DNA of 64,000 nt. Origin: Massilia aquatica (GTDB taxonomy: Bacteria > Pseudomonadota > Gammaproteobacteria > Burkholderiales > Burkholderiaceae_D). How positions within the stretch are numbered: the stretch's first letter is position 1; every line of letters begins with the position of its first letter. A program made the position numbers and the translations under genes. Positions 8,907-17,118 of this stretch are shown in pieces. The notes beneath the pieces are model-generated. The model did not search any database, was not told where the DNA came from, and saw only the letters and a list, made by a program, of their open reading frames with translations. The stretch lies in NCBI RefSeq assembly GCF_011682045.1, contig NZ_VVIW01000020.1, positions 1 through 64,000 on the forward strand. Direction: 5' to 3'.

Positions 8907-8941
8907 TATTTGTGACCGCCGGTGCGCTGCGCATCCGACGA

Positions 8942-11047
8942 TCAGCGGCCCACCGCTGTCAGCACCGGCGCACCGCCGCCCGCACGCACCAGGGCTTCGA
9001 ACTCGTGCGCCGGCAACGGTTTGCTGCGCAGGTAGCCCTGATACTGGTCGCAACCGAGTTCACGCAGATATGCCAGCTGCGCATCGGTTTCGACACCTTC
9101 GGCAATCACCTTCAGGCGCAGGCTGTGCGCCAGCGCGATCACCGAGCGCACGATCGCGGCATCGTCGGCGTCGGAACTGATGTCGCGCACAAAAGAACGG
9201 TCGATCTTGAGCGTATCGAGCCTGAACTGCTTCAGGTAGCTCAAGCTGGAATAGCCGGTGCCGAAATCGTCCACCGAAATATGGATTCCCTGTCCATGCA
9301 GGCGGTCGAGAATCTGCGCCGCTTCGGCCGGGTTGTGCATCACCACGCTTTCGGTCACTTCCAGCTCCAGGCAAGAGGCATCCATGCCGGTTTCGCGCAG
9401 CACGCCCGCGACAAATTCCGGCAAGTCCTTCTGACGGAATTGATACGCCGACAGATTGACCGCCACCCGCAGCTGCGCCATGCCGGCCAGTTGCCAGGCG
9501 CGGTTCTGGCGGCATGCCTCGCGCAGCACCCAGGCGCCGAGCGGGATGATCAGGCCGATTTCCTCGGCGACGCCGATGAAATCGTTGGGCGGCACCATGC
9601 CCCGCTGCGGGCAATGCCAGCGCACCAGCGCTTCCATCGCCACCACCGCGCCGCTGGCGACATCGACCTTGGGCTGGTAGTGCAGCTCGAATTGCTGGTG
9701 TTCCAGCGCCAGGCGCAGCGCGCTTTCGAGCGCCAGCCGGGCGCCGGCGGCGGCGTTCATCGCCGGCGCGAAAAACTGGTGGTTGGCGCGTCCGACCTTC
9801 TTGGCATGATACATGGCGCTGTCGGCATTGGTCATCAGTTCGCGCAAACTGGTGCCGTCGTCGGGATACATGCTGATGCCGATGCTGGCCGACACGCTCT
9901 GGACCTGCCCTTCCACATCGAGCGGCAGGGCGATGGTGTCGAGCAGTTTGCCAGCCACGCCGGCCACCGCCGTCGGCGCCCCGACGTCGCAGAGCAGCAC
10001 CACGAATTCATCGCCGCCCAGGCGCGCCACCGTGTCGTTGGCGCGCAGGCAGTCGCTCAGGCGCGCCGCTACCGCCTGCAACAGCTTGTCGCCGTACTGA
10101 TGGCCGAGCGAATCGTTGATGGTTTTGAAACGGTCCAGATCGAGGAACATCAGGGCAAAGCGCTTGCCCGAGCGTTCGGCGCCGTGAATGGCCTGGACAA
10201 TGCGGTCTTCCAGCAGGCTGCGGTTGGGCAAGCGGGTCAGGCTGTCGTGCAGCGCCTGATGGTGCAACTGGCGGTTGGCGCGCCGCAGCGAACTGACCAG
10301 GCTGGCCGTGCGCGTGGACAGGCGCGAATCGACCACCGACAGCAGCAAGGCCATGGTCAGCAGCGAGACTGAGGCGACGCCGACCAGCAGCGCCAGCCAG
10401 TTTCCGTCGAGCCCGCCGGTGGAGGTGCACACGCTGGCAGCGTCGAAGCGCGCCGCCTCCATGCCGGTGAAATGCATGACGATGATGGCCAGTCCCATGA
10501 GCACCGCGGCACCCGCCTTCTTGGCATGTGCCACCCAACTGTTGCCGGCCCGAAGAGTGAACGCCAGCCATAGCGCCACGATCGACGCCACCACGGCAAT
10601 GACCGCCGATGCCGCCACGCCAACCACGTCGTAGCTGATGGCCGGCGACATGTTCATGGCATGCATGCCCATATAGTGCATGCCGCAAATGCCAAAGCCC
10701 ATCAGCAAGCCACCCACCAGATAATGCATCCGGCTGACACTGGGACGGGTAACGATGCGCAGGGCAAAAGCGGACACGCCGATCGCCACCAGCAGCGACA
10801 GCATCGTAATGCCGATGTCATAACTCATGCGTATCGGCAGGCTGAACGCCAGCATGCCGATGAAGTGCATCGACCAGATGCCGCAGCCCATGGCCAGCGC
10901 GCCCCCGGCCAGCCAGAGCGTACTGGCGCGGCCGCGCGTTGCCACTACCCGGCCGGTCAGGTTAATGGCGGTGTAGGATGCCATCATGGCGACGAAGATG
11001 GCGAGAACAACCAAGCCCGCGTGATAGGTGCCGTTTAGATACTGCAA
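8942..11047 (-). CDS. MHYT-GGDEF-EAL cyclic-di-GMP synthase/phosphodiesterase
   Basis: A 701-residue inner-membrane enzyme. The N-terminal MHYT sensor has about seven membrane helices with three copies of the signature: MHFIGM near 60, MHYMGM near 123 and MHFTGM near 191. MHYT domains are proposed to bind a metal and sense O2, CO or NO. A GGDEF domain follows (GGDEF at about 344-348, with RAND at 335-338 forming an intact RxxD inhibitory site), then an EAL domain (EALVRW near 472, DDFGTGYSSLSYL near 594, KIDRSFV). Both catalytic signatures are complete, so it could make and degrade c-di-GMP, as proposed for MucR-type proteins. The second copy of the 40-bp repeat lies about 140 bases upstream. 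Confidence 0.93.
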   Translation of the reverse strand: MQYLNGTYHAGLVVLAIFVAMMASYTAINLTGRVVATRGRASTLWLAGGALAMGCGIWSMHFIGMLAFSLPIRMSYDIGITMLSLLVAIGVSAFALRIVTRPSVSRMHYLVGGLLMGFGICGMHYMGMHAMNMSPAISYDVVGVAASAVIAVVASIVALWLAFTLRAGNSWVAHAKKAGAAVLMGLAIIVMHFTGMEAARFDAASVCTSTGGLDGNWLALLVGVASVSLLTMALLLSVVDSRLSTRTASLVSSLRRANRQLHHQALHDSLTRLPNRSLLEDRIVQAIHGAERSGKRFALMFLDLDRFKTINDSLGHQYGDKLLQAVAARLSDCLRANDTVARLGGDEFVVLLCDVGAPTAVAGVAGKLLDTIALPLDVEGQVQSVSASIGISMYPDDGTSLRELMTNADSAMYHAKKVGRANHQFFAPAMNAAAGARLALESALRLALEHQQFELHYQPKVDVASGAVVAMEALVRWHCPQRGMVPPNDFIGVAEEIGLIIPLGAWVLREACRQNRAWQLAGMAQLRVAVNLSAYQFRQKDLPEFVAGVLRETGMDASCLELEVTESVVMHNPAEAAQILDRLHGQGIHISVDDFGTGYSSLSYLKQFRLDTLKIDRSFVRDISSDADDAAIVRSVIALAHSLRLKVIAEGVETDAQLAYLRELGCDQYQGYLRSKPLPAHEFEALVRAGGGAPVLTAVGR

Positions 11048-11536
11048 GGGAAATCCTGTCTGGGTAGAATGCCAAACAGAATTATCGGCGTGTTGCAGCC
11101 AGGCTTGAGCGCTTTCCGTGTCAATCTGGAAGATATATTGACTATTGTCAATATGTACTTGCCACCTTGTTCATACCGGGGGCGTCCCGTCCTCGACAGC
11201 TGTTTTCGATGCAGCCAGTGTACCGATCATGCGCAGAATGGCGCGGCGGATTGAATCATCGCCGCAATAACGCCGTGGCGTCATGCTTCTTCCCGGACCG
11301 CAAGATGGCGCGTGGCTGGCGCTGGCAATGCGGGCCGGCGGGGACGCGCCGCACCACTGAGCTATACTCCACAGCGCCGCCAATCCTGGCCGCCTGCCTG
11401 CTCAACCGCCTTCCGACTCGGTTCGGGCATTCCCGCAGCCATGCTGATGATCCCTGCGATGTTCTGCATTCCGTGGGCCTTCTTTCTCACGGAATCACAG
11501 GAACTGCTCGCGCAATATCGCTCGCGCAAGCGCTGA
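11048..11536. other. Intergenic region with second 40-bp repeat
   Basis: No well-supported gene lies in these 489 bases. The region holds the second copy of the 40-bp element at 11185-11224. It also holds a 20-base stretch at 11352-11371 that on the minus strand reads like a tRNA 5' end (GGAGTATAGCTCAGTGGT) but does not continue as one. A 34-codon frame starting at the ATG near 11441 and ending at 11536 (MLMIPAMFCIPWAFFL...) could be a small membrane protein, but it lacks a convincing ribosome site. Confidence 0.4.
11185..11224. repeat. 40-bp repeated element, copy 2
   Basis: Matches 8867-8906 at 39 of 40 positions, in the same orientation. It lies about 140 bases upstream of the MHYT-GGDEF-EAL gene, so both minus-strand genes of this block have a copy in front of them. 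The two copies frame a 2.3-kb segment containing that one gene. Confidence 0.8.
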
Positions 11537-12139
11537 TTATTGATCAGCCTCGTTCAGCAGGCGTGCCTGGTAGACCCTGAGCTTGTCGTCAAACTCGTCC
11601 AGAAAAGCCGTCCAGGCGCCGTCGATATCGAGCGCGCGCGCCTCGACCACGGCGTCGGCATGTTGATGGCATTGCTCCAGGGTCGCCCCACCCATCCCGC
11701 ACAGAATGACCCCTGGCCATTCATGTTCGCTATAGACGAAGCGGTCGATCAATTTTTCCAGCAGAGCTTGCCTGGCGGCCGCCGATTCCGGCGCCAGGCA
11801 ATACCAGCGTTTCAACAACGCATACGTGGAAATGAAATCCAGTTGCGCCCACTGATGCCGGGCCTCGTGCAGGTTCGGCGCCGTGATGGCCAGCCATTGC
11901 GTGCTCCAGGCATCCGATGCGTGATAGCCCTTCAATAAGACGGGCAGCACCAGTTCTTCGTAAATCTCGTGGCGGATTCTCGTTTCCGCATCGTGCGTGC
12001 GCAAAAAACCGCTGACCCAGGCCTGCTTTTCTTCGAATGACGCAAATGAGGCGGTAAATGCGCGCACGGCAGCCTTGGCGGCACTCTTCCTCCCGGTTCG
12101 ATGGGCCTCGAAAAACGCGTCGTACGCTGCAAGATTCAT
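11537..12139 (-). CDS. Conserved-looking cytoplasmic protein, 200 aa
   Basis: The product begins MNLAAYDAFFEAHRTGRKSA, is mostly helical by eye, and has no signal peptide or membrane segment. Trp and acidic residues are frequent in the second half. No family was recognised. AAGGAA sits a few bases before ATG 12139, a good ribosome site. It starts only 14 bases after the stop of the SNF2 helicase gene, so the two form an operon; a role as accessory subunit of the helicase is inference from this spacing. Confidence 0.7.
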   Translation of the reverse strand: MNLAAYDAFFEAHRTGRKSAAKAAVRAFTASFASFEEKQAWVSGFLRTHDAETRIRHEIYEELVLPVLLKGYHASDAWSTQWLAITAPNLHEARHQWAQLDFISTYALLKRWYCLAPESAAARQALLEKLIDRFVYSEHEWPGVILCGMGGATLEQCHQHADAVVEARALDIDGAWTAFLDEFDDKLRVYQARLLNEADQ

Positions 12140-12153
12140 CACATTCCTTTGGG

Positions 12154-15100
12154 TTAAGTCCGCCCGAATGGCGTCACCGCCAGCATCTCCGCCCGCGCAG
12201 TCTCCCCCTCCAGCGGCGCAAAGATCCCCTGCAAATCCTCCTGGGTGATCTGCAATCCCTGCGTATCGCCGCCGCTGAGCACGGCGCCGGCCAACGCCGC
12301 CTTGCGCTGCTGCATCTCCTGGATTCTTTCCTCCAGCGTGTCCCTGGCGATCAGCTTGTAGACGAACACCGGCTTGTCCTGGCCGATGCGCCAGGCGCGG
12401 TCGGTGGCCTGGTTTTCCACCGCCGGGTTCCACCACGGATCGTAGTGGATCACGGTGTCGGCCGCCGTCAGGTTCAGGCCGACACCGCCCGCCTTCAGGC
12501 TGATCAGGAAGACCGGTACCTTGCCACCCTGGAACGCCGCCACCTGGGCGCGCCGGTCCAGGGTCTCGCCCGTGAGCAAGGCGTAGGGAATATGGCGCGC
12601 GCGCAGTTCCTCTTCGATCAGCGCCAGCATGCTGGTGAACTGCGAAAACACCAAAATCTTGCGGCCCTCGTCGAGCAACTCGTCGAGCATGCCGCTCAAG
12701 GCGGCCAGCTTGGCCGACGGCGCGGCACTTTTCTTCCTGCCGCCGATGGCCACCAGGCGCGGGTCGCAGCACACCTGGCGCAATTTGAGCAGGGCTTCCA
12801 GGATCACGATCTGGCTGCGCGCTACCCCCTTGCTGGCAATCGCCGCCCGCACTTTCTTGTCCATCGCCAGGCGCACCGTTTCGTACAGGTCGCGCTGGGC
12901 TCCGGCCAGGGTGACTTCGCGCAGCATCTCGGTCTTGGCGGGCAATTCCTTGGCCACGTGGTCCTTGGTGCGGCGCAGCAGGAACGGCTTGATGCGGCGC
13001 GTCAGGAAGGCGTTGCGGCCGGCGTCGCCGTCACGCTCGATCGGCTTGCGGAAGTCATTGTTGAATTGCTTTTCATCGCCCAGCAGCCCCGGCAGCAAGA
13101 AGTGGAATTGCGACCACAATTCGCCCAGGTGGTTTTGCAGCGGCGTGCCCGTCAGGCACAGGCGGTGGCGCGCGCGCAGCAGCGCGGCCGTTTCGGCCGC
13201 CTTGCTGCGGTGGTTCTTGATGTACTGCGATTCGTCCAGGATCAGCAGATGGAATTCTTGCCCCAGCAAGGCCGCTTCGTCGCGCGGCAGCAGCGCATAG
13301 GTGGTCAGGACCAGGTCGCAGCCGGACATCTCGCCAAAACGCCCGGCGCGCTCGGGGCCGTGCAACAGCAGCACGCGCAGCGAAGGCGCAAAGCGCGCCG
13401 CTTCGTCCTGCCAGTTGCCCATCAGGCTGGTGGGCGCGACCACCAGGGCCGGACGATCCAGCCGCCCCGCTTCCTTTTCGAGCAGGATGTGGGACAAGGT
13501 CTGGATGGTCTTGCCCAGGCCCATGTCGTCGGCCAGGATGCCGGCCAGGCCGAATTCGCGCAGAAACTGCATCCACGAAACGCCTTCTTGCTGGTAGCTG
13601 CGCAGCGTCGCCTGCAAGGCGCGCGGCGACGCCACCGCTTGCACGCCGTCGAAGCCGGCCAGGCGCTGGCCGAGGGCGCGCAAGCGTTCGCCGCCGATCC
13701 AGCGCAGGCGCGCGCCCGCTTCCAGCTCGGCCAGGCGGGCCGCGTCCAGGCTGGGCAGGCGGATGGCGTTGCCGATGCGCTCCAAAAAATACAGCTCGCC
13801 CAGGGTGGCCAGGATCGGCCGCACGCGGCTCCAGGGCAGGCCCACGCGCGCGCCGCCGGGCAGGCGCGCCATCAGCAGGTCGCTGTCGGCATGCGCCGCC
13901 AGCGCCTGCGCGTCGAACTCCATCGGCGCACTGCGGATCAGTTGCAACAGGATCGGCAGCAGCGGCACGCGCTCGCCCTCGACCACGATGCCCAGTTCCA
14001 GGTCGAACCAGGCGTTGCCTTCGCCGCCCGCATCGACGTCGACGTACCAGTCGTCGATCGCGCGCACATCAAAGCGAAAGCTCGGCGCCAGTTCCAGCAG
14101 CCAGCCCCGGGCGCGCAGGGCCGGCAGGCCGGCGCGCCCGAATTCCAGCCAGGCCTCGCTATCGGCCAGCTCGAGCGCCCCCGCAAAGTGCTTGAGCGCC
14201 GGCGCGCTGCTGGGCTGGAAACCGTAGCCTTCCAGGGTGGCGCGGGCCAGCGCCTCGGCGCCGCCGTCGCGCTCGATCTGCTCGCTGCCGCCAGGGCCGC
14301 TGCGGAGCAGGCGCGCGCCGGGGTCGGCCGAGGCGCGCGCGCCGTCGTAGTCGAAGGCCAGCACCGCGTAATCGTGCGCACCGGTGGCGCTCTCCATGCT
14401 GCCCAGCAAAAGATAGGGGGTGCAGGGGATATCGCTGCGCAAGATCACGCCGCTCACCGGGGGCAGCGGAATCAGGCGATCGAGTTGCCGGGATTGCATT
14501 TCAGCGCCTAGATGCGCCGCCTGCGCCGCCTCCACCTGGGGCGCCTGCCGGACCAGTTCGACCACCGCCGCCGTGGACATGCCGCGCAGCGCGGCCGGCA
14601 AGTCGAGCTCGCCAATCTCGCCCTCGTGCAGGTACAGCGGCGGATCGGTCGGCAGGATGGTCTCGATGGCGCCGCCCTCGCTTTCCCAGACCAGGCGCAG
14701 GACGCCGTTCCCGCTGCGCCAGGCCGGCGCGGCGGCGCGCCGGGCGCCGCGTGTCAGTTGCCGCATCTTGCCCTTGAGGTCCTTGCGCGAGGCGGCCCGC
14801 AGCAGCAGGCCCTGGTCCAGCAATTGCGCAAGCAACTGCGCACCGAGCGCGCCGCGCGGCTGGGCCACCGCGCCATAGGCGTCGCCATCGGCGCGCAAAG
14901 CGAGGAACAGGCGGATCAATTCGCCCCGGGGGCCGCCCCTGCCCGCTTCGGCGACCAGCTCAAAGCCCTGCGTAATCGCGGTGGCGCTGGCATAGCCGCC
15001 GCCGGCGCGCGCCCGGGCGCGGCAGAGCGCCAGTTCGAGGCCGCTATTTTGCTTGGTTGGAACGAAAACGAAGATCAGGGGCGACGCCGGCGTGTCCGCC

Positions 15101-15480
15101 TCCGCAGCGGGCCGCTGCGCGACGGCGACGCCGGCAAGCCGGTCGAGCCAGGCAGCGCTGGCGTAAGGCAGCGGCACAAACGCTTGCTCTTGCGGGTACT
15201 GATCTTGCAAATACTTCAACAGGACGGCGACCACGTGCTTGCAGTTATACTCCATGGGACAGGAGCAATTGCCCTCGATCTCCGTTGCGCCATCGTCGCT
15301 CACCCAAATCATTTGCTGGTAGACCTGGCGGCCGCTGCCGCCCACCTTGCCGGCGATCTCGTCACCGACAATGCGGCAGGCAAGCACCTTGCCCTTGTTC
15401 AAGTAGTCAAGGCCGCGCTCGAAGCTGGCGACGCTGGTATTGTCGTAAATATCGTCTTCGGTGAAGCTGGGGATGGTCAT
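12154..15480 (-). CDS. SWIM zinc-finger SNF2-family helicase
   Basis: 1108-residue DNA-dependent ATPase. An N-terminal SWIM zinc finger is visible (CSCPMEYNCKH, about residues 68-81), followed by a long middle region and then the SNF2 motor. The Walker A motif DDMGLGKTIQT lies near residue 650, the Walker B-type DESQYIKN near 748 and TGTPLQNHLGELWSQ near 775. The C-terminal helicase lobe has VFSQFTSML, GGVGLNLTAADTVI and DRAWRIGQ. SNF2 proteins of this layout are nucleic-acid translocases that remodel protein-DNA or polymerase complexes; the target of this one is unknown. DESQ replaces the more common DEAH/DEGH, as is normal in this bacterial group. It is transcribed divergently from the reductase gene at 15616. 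Confidence 0.93.
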   Translation of the reverse strand: MTIPSFTEDDIYDNTSVASFERGLDYLNKGKVLACRIVGDEIAGKVGGSGRQVYQQMIWVSDDGATEIEGNCSCPMEYNCKHVVAVLLKYLQDQYPQEQAFVPLPYASAAWLDRLAGVAVAQRPAAEADTPASPLIFVFVPTKQNSGLELALCRARARAGGGYASATAITQGFELVAEAGRGGPRGELIRLFLALRADGDAYGAVAQPRGALGAQLLAQLLDQGLLLRAASRKDLKGKMRQLTRGARRAAAPAWRSGNGVLRLVWESEGGAIETILPTDPPLYLHEGEIGELDLPAALRGMSTAAVVELVRQAPQVEAAQAAHLGAEMQSRQLDRLIPLPPVSGVILRSDIPCTPYLLLGSMESATGAHDYAVLAFDYDGARASADPGARLLRSGPGGSEQIERDGGAEALARATLEGYGFQPSSAPALKHFAGALELADSEAWLEFGRAGLPALRARGWLLELAPSFRFDVRAIDDWYVDVDAGGEGNAWFDLELGIVVEGERVPLLPILLQLIRSAPMEFDAQALAAHADSDLLMARLPGGARVGLPWSRVRPILATLGELYFLERIGNAIRLPSLDAARLAELEAGARLRWIGGERLRALGQRLAGFDGVQAVASPRALQATLRSYQQEGVSWMQFLREFGLAGILADDMGLGKTIQTLSHILLEKEAGRLDRPALVVAPTSLMGNWQDEAARFAPSLRVLLLHGPERAGRFGEMSGCDLVLTTYALLPRDEAALLGQEFHLLILDESQYIKNHRSKAAETAALLRARHRLCLTGTPLQNHLGELWSQFHFLLPGLLGDEKQFNNDFRKPIERDGDAGRNAFLTRRIKPFLLRRTKDHVAKELPAKTEMLREVTLAGAQRDLYETVRLAMDKKVRAAIASKGVARSQIVILEALLKLRQVCCDPRLVAIGGRKKSAAPSAKLAALSGMLDELLDEGRKILVFSQFTSMLALIEEELRARHIPYALLTGETLDRRAQVAAFQGGKVPVFLISLKAGGVGLNLTAADTVIHYDPWWNPAVENQATDRAWRIGQDKPVFVYKLIARDTLEERIQEMQQRKAALAGAVLSGGDTQGLQITQEDLQGIFAPLEGETARAEMLAVTPFGRT

Positions 15481-15565
15481 GAAAAACAGGGCCGGAGAAA
15501 AAGAGCCGTCATTATCGCAGCGGCGCGCAAGCGGGCGCCAGCCGATTGGTGTTTTGATGCTAAAC

Positions 15566-15580
15566 TAGACGACCGGTCTA
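15566..15580. promoter_or_regulatory. Palindromic operator, TetR-type, before the OYE gene
   Basis: TAGAC-GACCG-GTCTA is an interrupted palindrome 36 bases upstream of the reductase start, in the 135-base gap between divergent genes. Operators of TetR-family electrophile sensors such as NemR have closely similar half-sites. No TetR gene is present in the window, so the regulator must be encoded elsewhere. Confidence 0.5.
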
Positions 15581-15615
15581 ATTCAAATACCCGTATTGCC
15601 CTACCAGGAGAATCC

Positions 15616-16722
15616 ATGTACGACCATTTATTATCGCCCGTCAAAGCTGGCGCACTGACCCTGTCTAGCCGTGTAATCATGGCGCCGCTGACGCGCTCGC
15701 GCGCAGGCCAGCCGGGCGATGTGCCGACCGACTTGAATGCCGCATACTATGCCCAGCGCGCCGGCGCCGGCCTGATCGTGTCGGAAGCGACGCAAATCTC
15801 GCAGCAAGGCCAGGGCTACGCCTGGACGCCCGGCATCTACACCGATGAACAGGAAGCCGGCTGGAAGAAAGTCACCGCCGCCGTGCATGCGCAGGGGGGC
15901 AGGATGGCGGCGCAACTGTGGCATGTGGGCCGCATTTCGCATCCGCTGCTGCAAGCCGGCGGCATCGACCCGGTGGCGCCCTCGGCGCTGATTGCGGCAA
16001 GCAGCAAATGCTTCGTCGTGCAAGCGGACGGCACCCCGGCCAACGTGCCCACCGGCGCCCCGCGCGCCCTGGCCACCGAGGAACTGCCCGGCATCATCGC
16101 GCAGTACCGCCAGGCCACCATCCGCGCCAAGCGCGCCGGGTTCGACATGGTCGAGGTGCATGCGGCGAATGGCTATCTGCTGCAACAGTTCCTGTCGACC
16201 AACACCAATCAGCGCACCGACGCCTACGGCGGCTCGCTCGAGAACCGCGCGCGCCTGGCGCTCGACGCGGTCGACGCGGCCATCGCCGAAATAGGTGCCG
16301 AGCGCGTCGGCGTGCGCCTGTCGCCGCATTTCGTCGGCCACGACATCGCCGACAGGCAAGCCGAAGCGAGCGCCCTGTACCTGGCCGCCGAATTGCAGCG
16401 GCGCGGCATTGCGTACCTGCACATTGCCGAACCCGACTGGGCTGGCGGCGAGGAACTGACCGATGCCTTCCGGCGCCAGCTCCGCGCCGCCTTCGGTGGC
16501 CTGCTCATCTTCTGCGGCGGCTACAGCGCAGCCGAGGGCGACGCCCTGATCGCCAGCGGGGTGGCCGACGCCATCGCCTTCGGCCGGCCGTACCTGGCCA
16601 ATCCGGATCTGGTCGAGCGCTTCCGCGCCGGCGCCGAACTGAACGCACCGGACCAGTCCACCTTCTACGGCGGCGGCGCGCACGGCTATACCGATTATCC
16701 GACGCTGGCCCAGGCTGCCTGA
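15616..16722 (+). CDS. nemA: Old Yellow Enzyme-type alkene reductase (NemA-like)
   Basis: 368-residue FMN-dependent oxidoreductase of the OYE family. It reduces activated C=C bonds (N-ethylmaleimide, enones, nitro compounds) with NADPH and acts in the cytosol in electrophile detoxification. FMN contacts are visible at VIMAPLTRSRA near the start, QLWHVGRISHP, and the active-site pair His-x-x-Asn in EVHAANGYLLQQFLS (H181/N184). The C-terminal phosphate-binding part FGRPYLANPDLVERF is intact. Length is typical of the family. GGAG six bases before ATG 15616 sets the start. A palindrome upstream suggests control by a TetR-type electrophile sensor, as for E. coli nemA. Confidence 0.9.
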   Translation: MYDHLLSPVKAGALTLSSRVIMAPLTRSRAGQPGDVPTDLNAAYYAQRAGAGLIVSEATQISQQGQGYAWTPGIYTDEQEAGWKKVTAAVHAQGGRMAAQLWHVGRISHPLLQAGGIDPVAPSALIAASSKCFVVQADGTPANVPTGAPRALATEELPGIIAQYRQATIRAKRAGFDMVEVHAANGYLLQQFLSTNTNQRTDAYGGSLENRARLALDAVDAAIAEIGAERVGVRLSPHFVGHDIADRQAEASALYLAAELQRRGIAYLHIAEPDWAGGEELTDAFRRQLRAAFGGLLIFCGGYSAAEGDALIASGVADAIAFGRPYLANPDLVERFRAGAELNAPDQSTFYGGGAHGYTDYPTLAQAA

Positions 16723-16756
16723 GTCATGAGGGCGGGCAGCGCAGCCCGCCGATATG

Positions 16757-16787
16757 CAAAAACGCCACCCGAGGGTGGCGTTTTCAG
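16757..16787. terminator. Bidirectional rho-independent terminator
   Basis: AACGCCACCC pairs with GGGTGGCGTT (16761-16782), with an A-tract before and a T-tract after. It can serve both the reductase gene on the plus strand and the small membrane protein gene that converges from the minus strand. Confidence 0.85.
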
Positions 16788-16844
16788 TTACTGCAACAAG
16801 GCATCGCCCTGTTCAAGCCGGCTTGAAGGCCAGGCATTGCTGTA

Positions 16845-16922
16845 TCAGTTAAAGATGAAATACAGAACCACCAGTACGACGGTCGGAATTCCCAGCATCC
16901 AGCCAATGACATATTTACCCAT
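16845..16922 (-). CDS. 25-residue single-pass membrane peptide
   Basis: A very short gene: it begins MGKYVIGWMLGIP and continues with a Val/Leu-rich membrane segment ending IFN before TGA. AGGAG lies seven bases before ATG 16922, an ideal ribosome site, and the shared terminator lies downstream. Peptides with the same M-x-K-Y-x-x-G/A-W-x-L-G-x-P start are, as far as I recall, widespread in proteobacterial genomes and mostly unannotated. The N-terminal charge pattern suggests a single span in the inner membrane. Function unknown. Confidence 0.7.
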   Translation of the reverse strand: MGKYVIGWMLGIPTVVLVVLYFIFN

Positions 16923-17118
16923 GATCGTGCTCCTGTAAAAGTTGTGTGGTGTCGATGGGTACAGAATGCCTTGAAAAACCGGGCCCGTCCGTACGGTACG
17001 TCACGCAAGGAGCACATCGGGCTTGCGCGGCGCGCCTTTCGTGCGCCGCATTTCCGCGCCTCACAGCCGATCGCTCCAGCTACAATATCGCCACATTGAC
17101 AGTGCCAGCGTCATCTCC

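Noticed and set aside
8891-10372. 493-codon open frame opposite the c-di-GMP enzyme gene
   Set aside because: His/Gln/Arg-rich antisense shadow of the MHYT-GGDEF-EAL gene, whose motifs are unambiguous on the other strand.
11352-11371. tRNA 5' end on the minus strand (GGAGTATAGCTCAGTGGT)
   Set aside because: The following bases do not form the second half of the D-stem, and no anticodon arm, T-arm or CCA follows at the right distance.
11167-11580. 137-codon open frame on the plus strand
   Set aside because: Arg/Cys/Pro-rich composition without codon bias, overlap with the end of the neighbouring minus-strand gene and no ribosome site: typical of a chance frame in GC-rich DNA.
12058-14511. 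817-codon open frame opposite the SNF2 gene
   Set aside because: Antisense shadow; the minus strand carries all helicase motifs, and this frame is low-complexity Gln/Arg/Ala.
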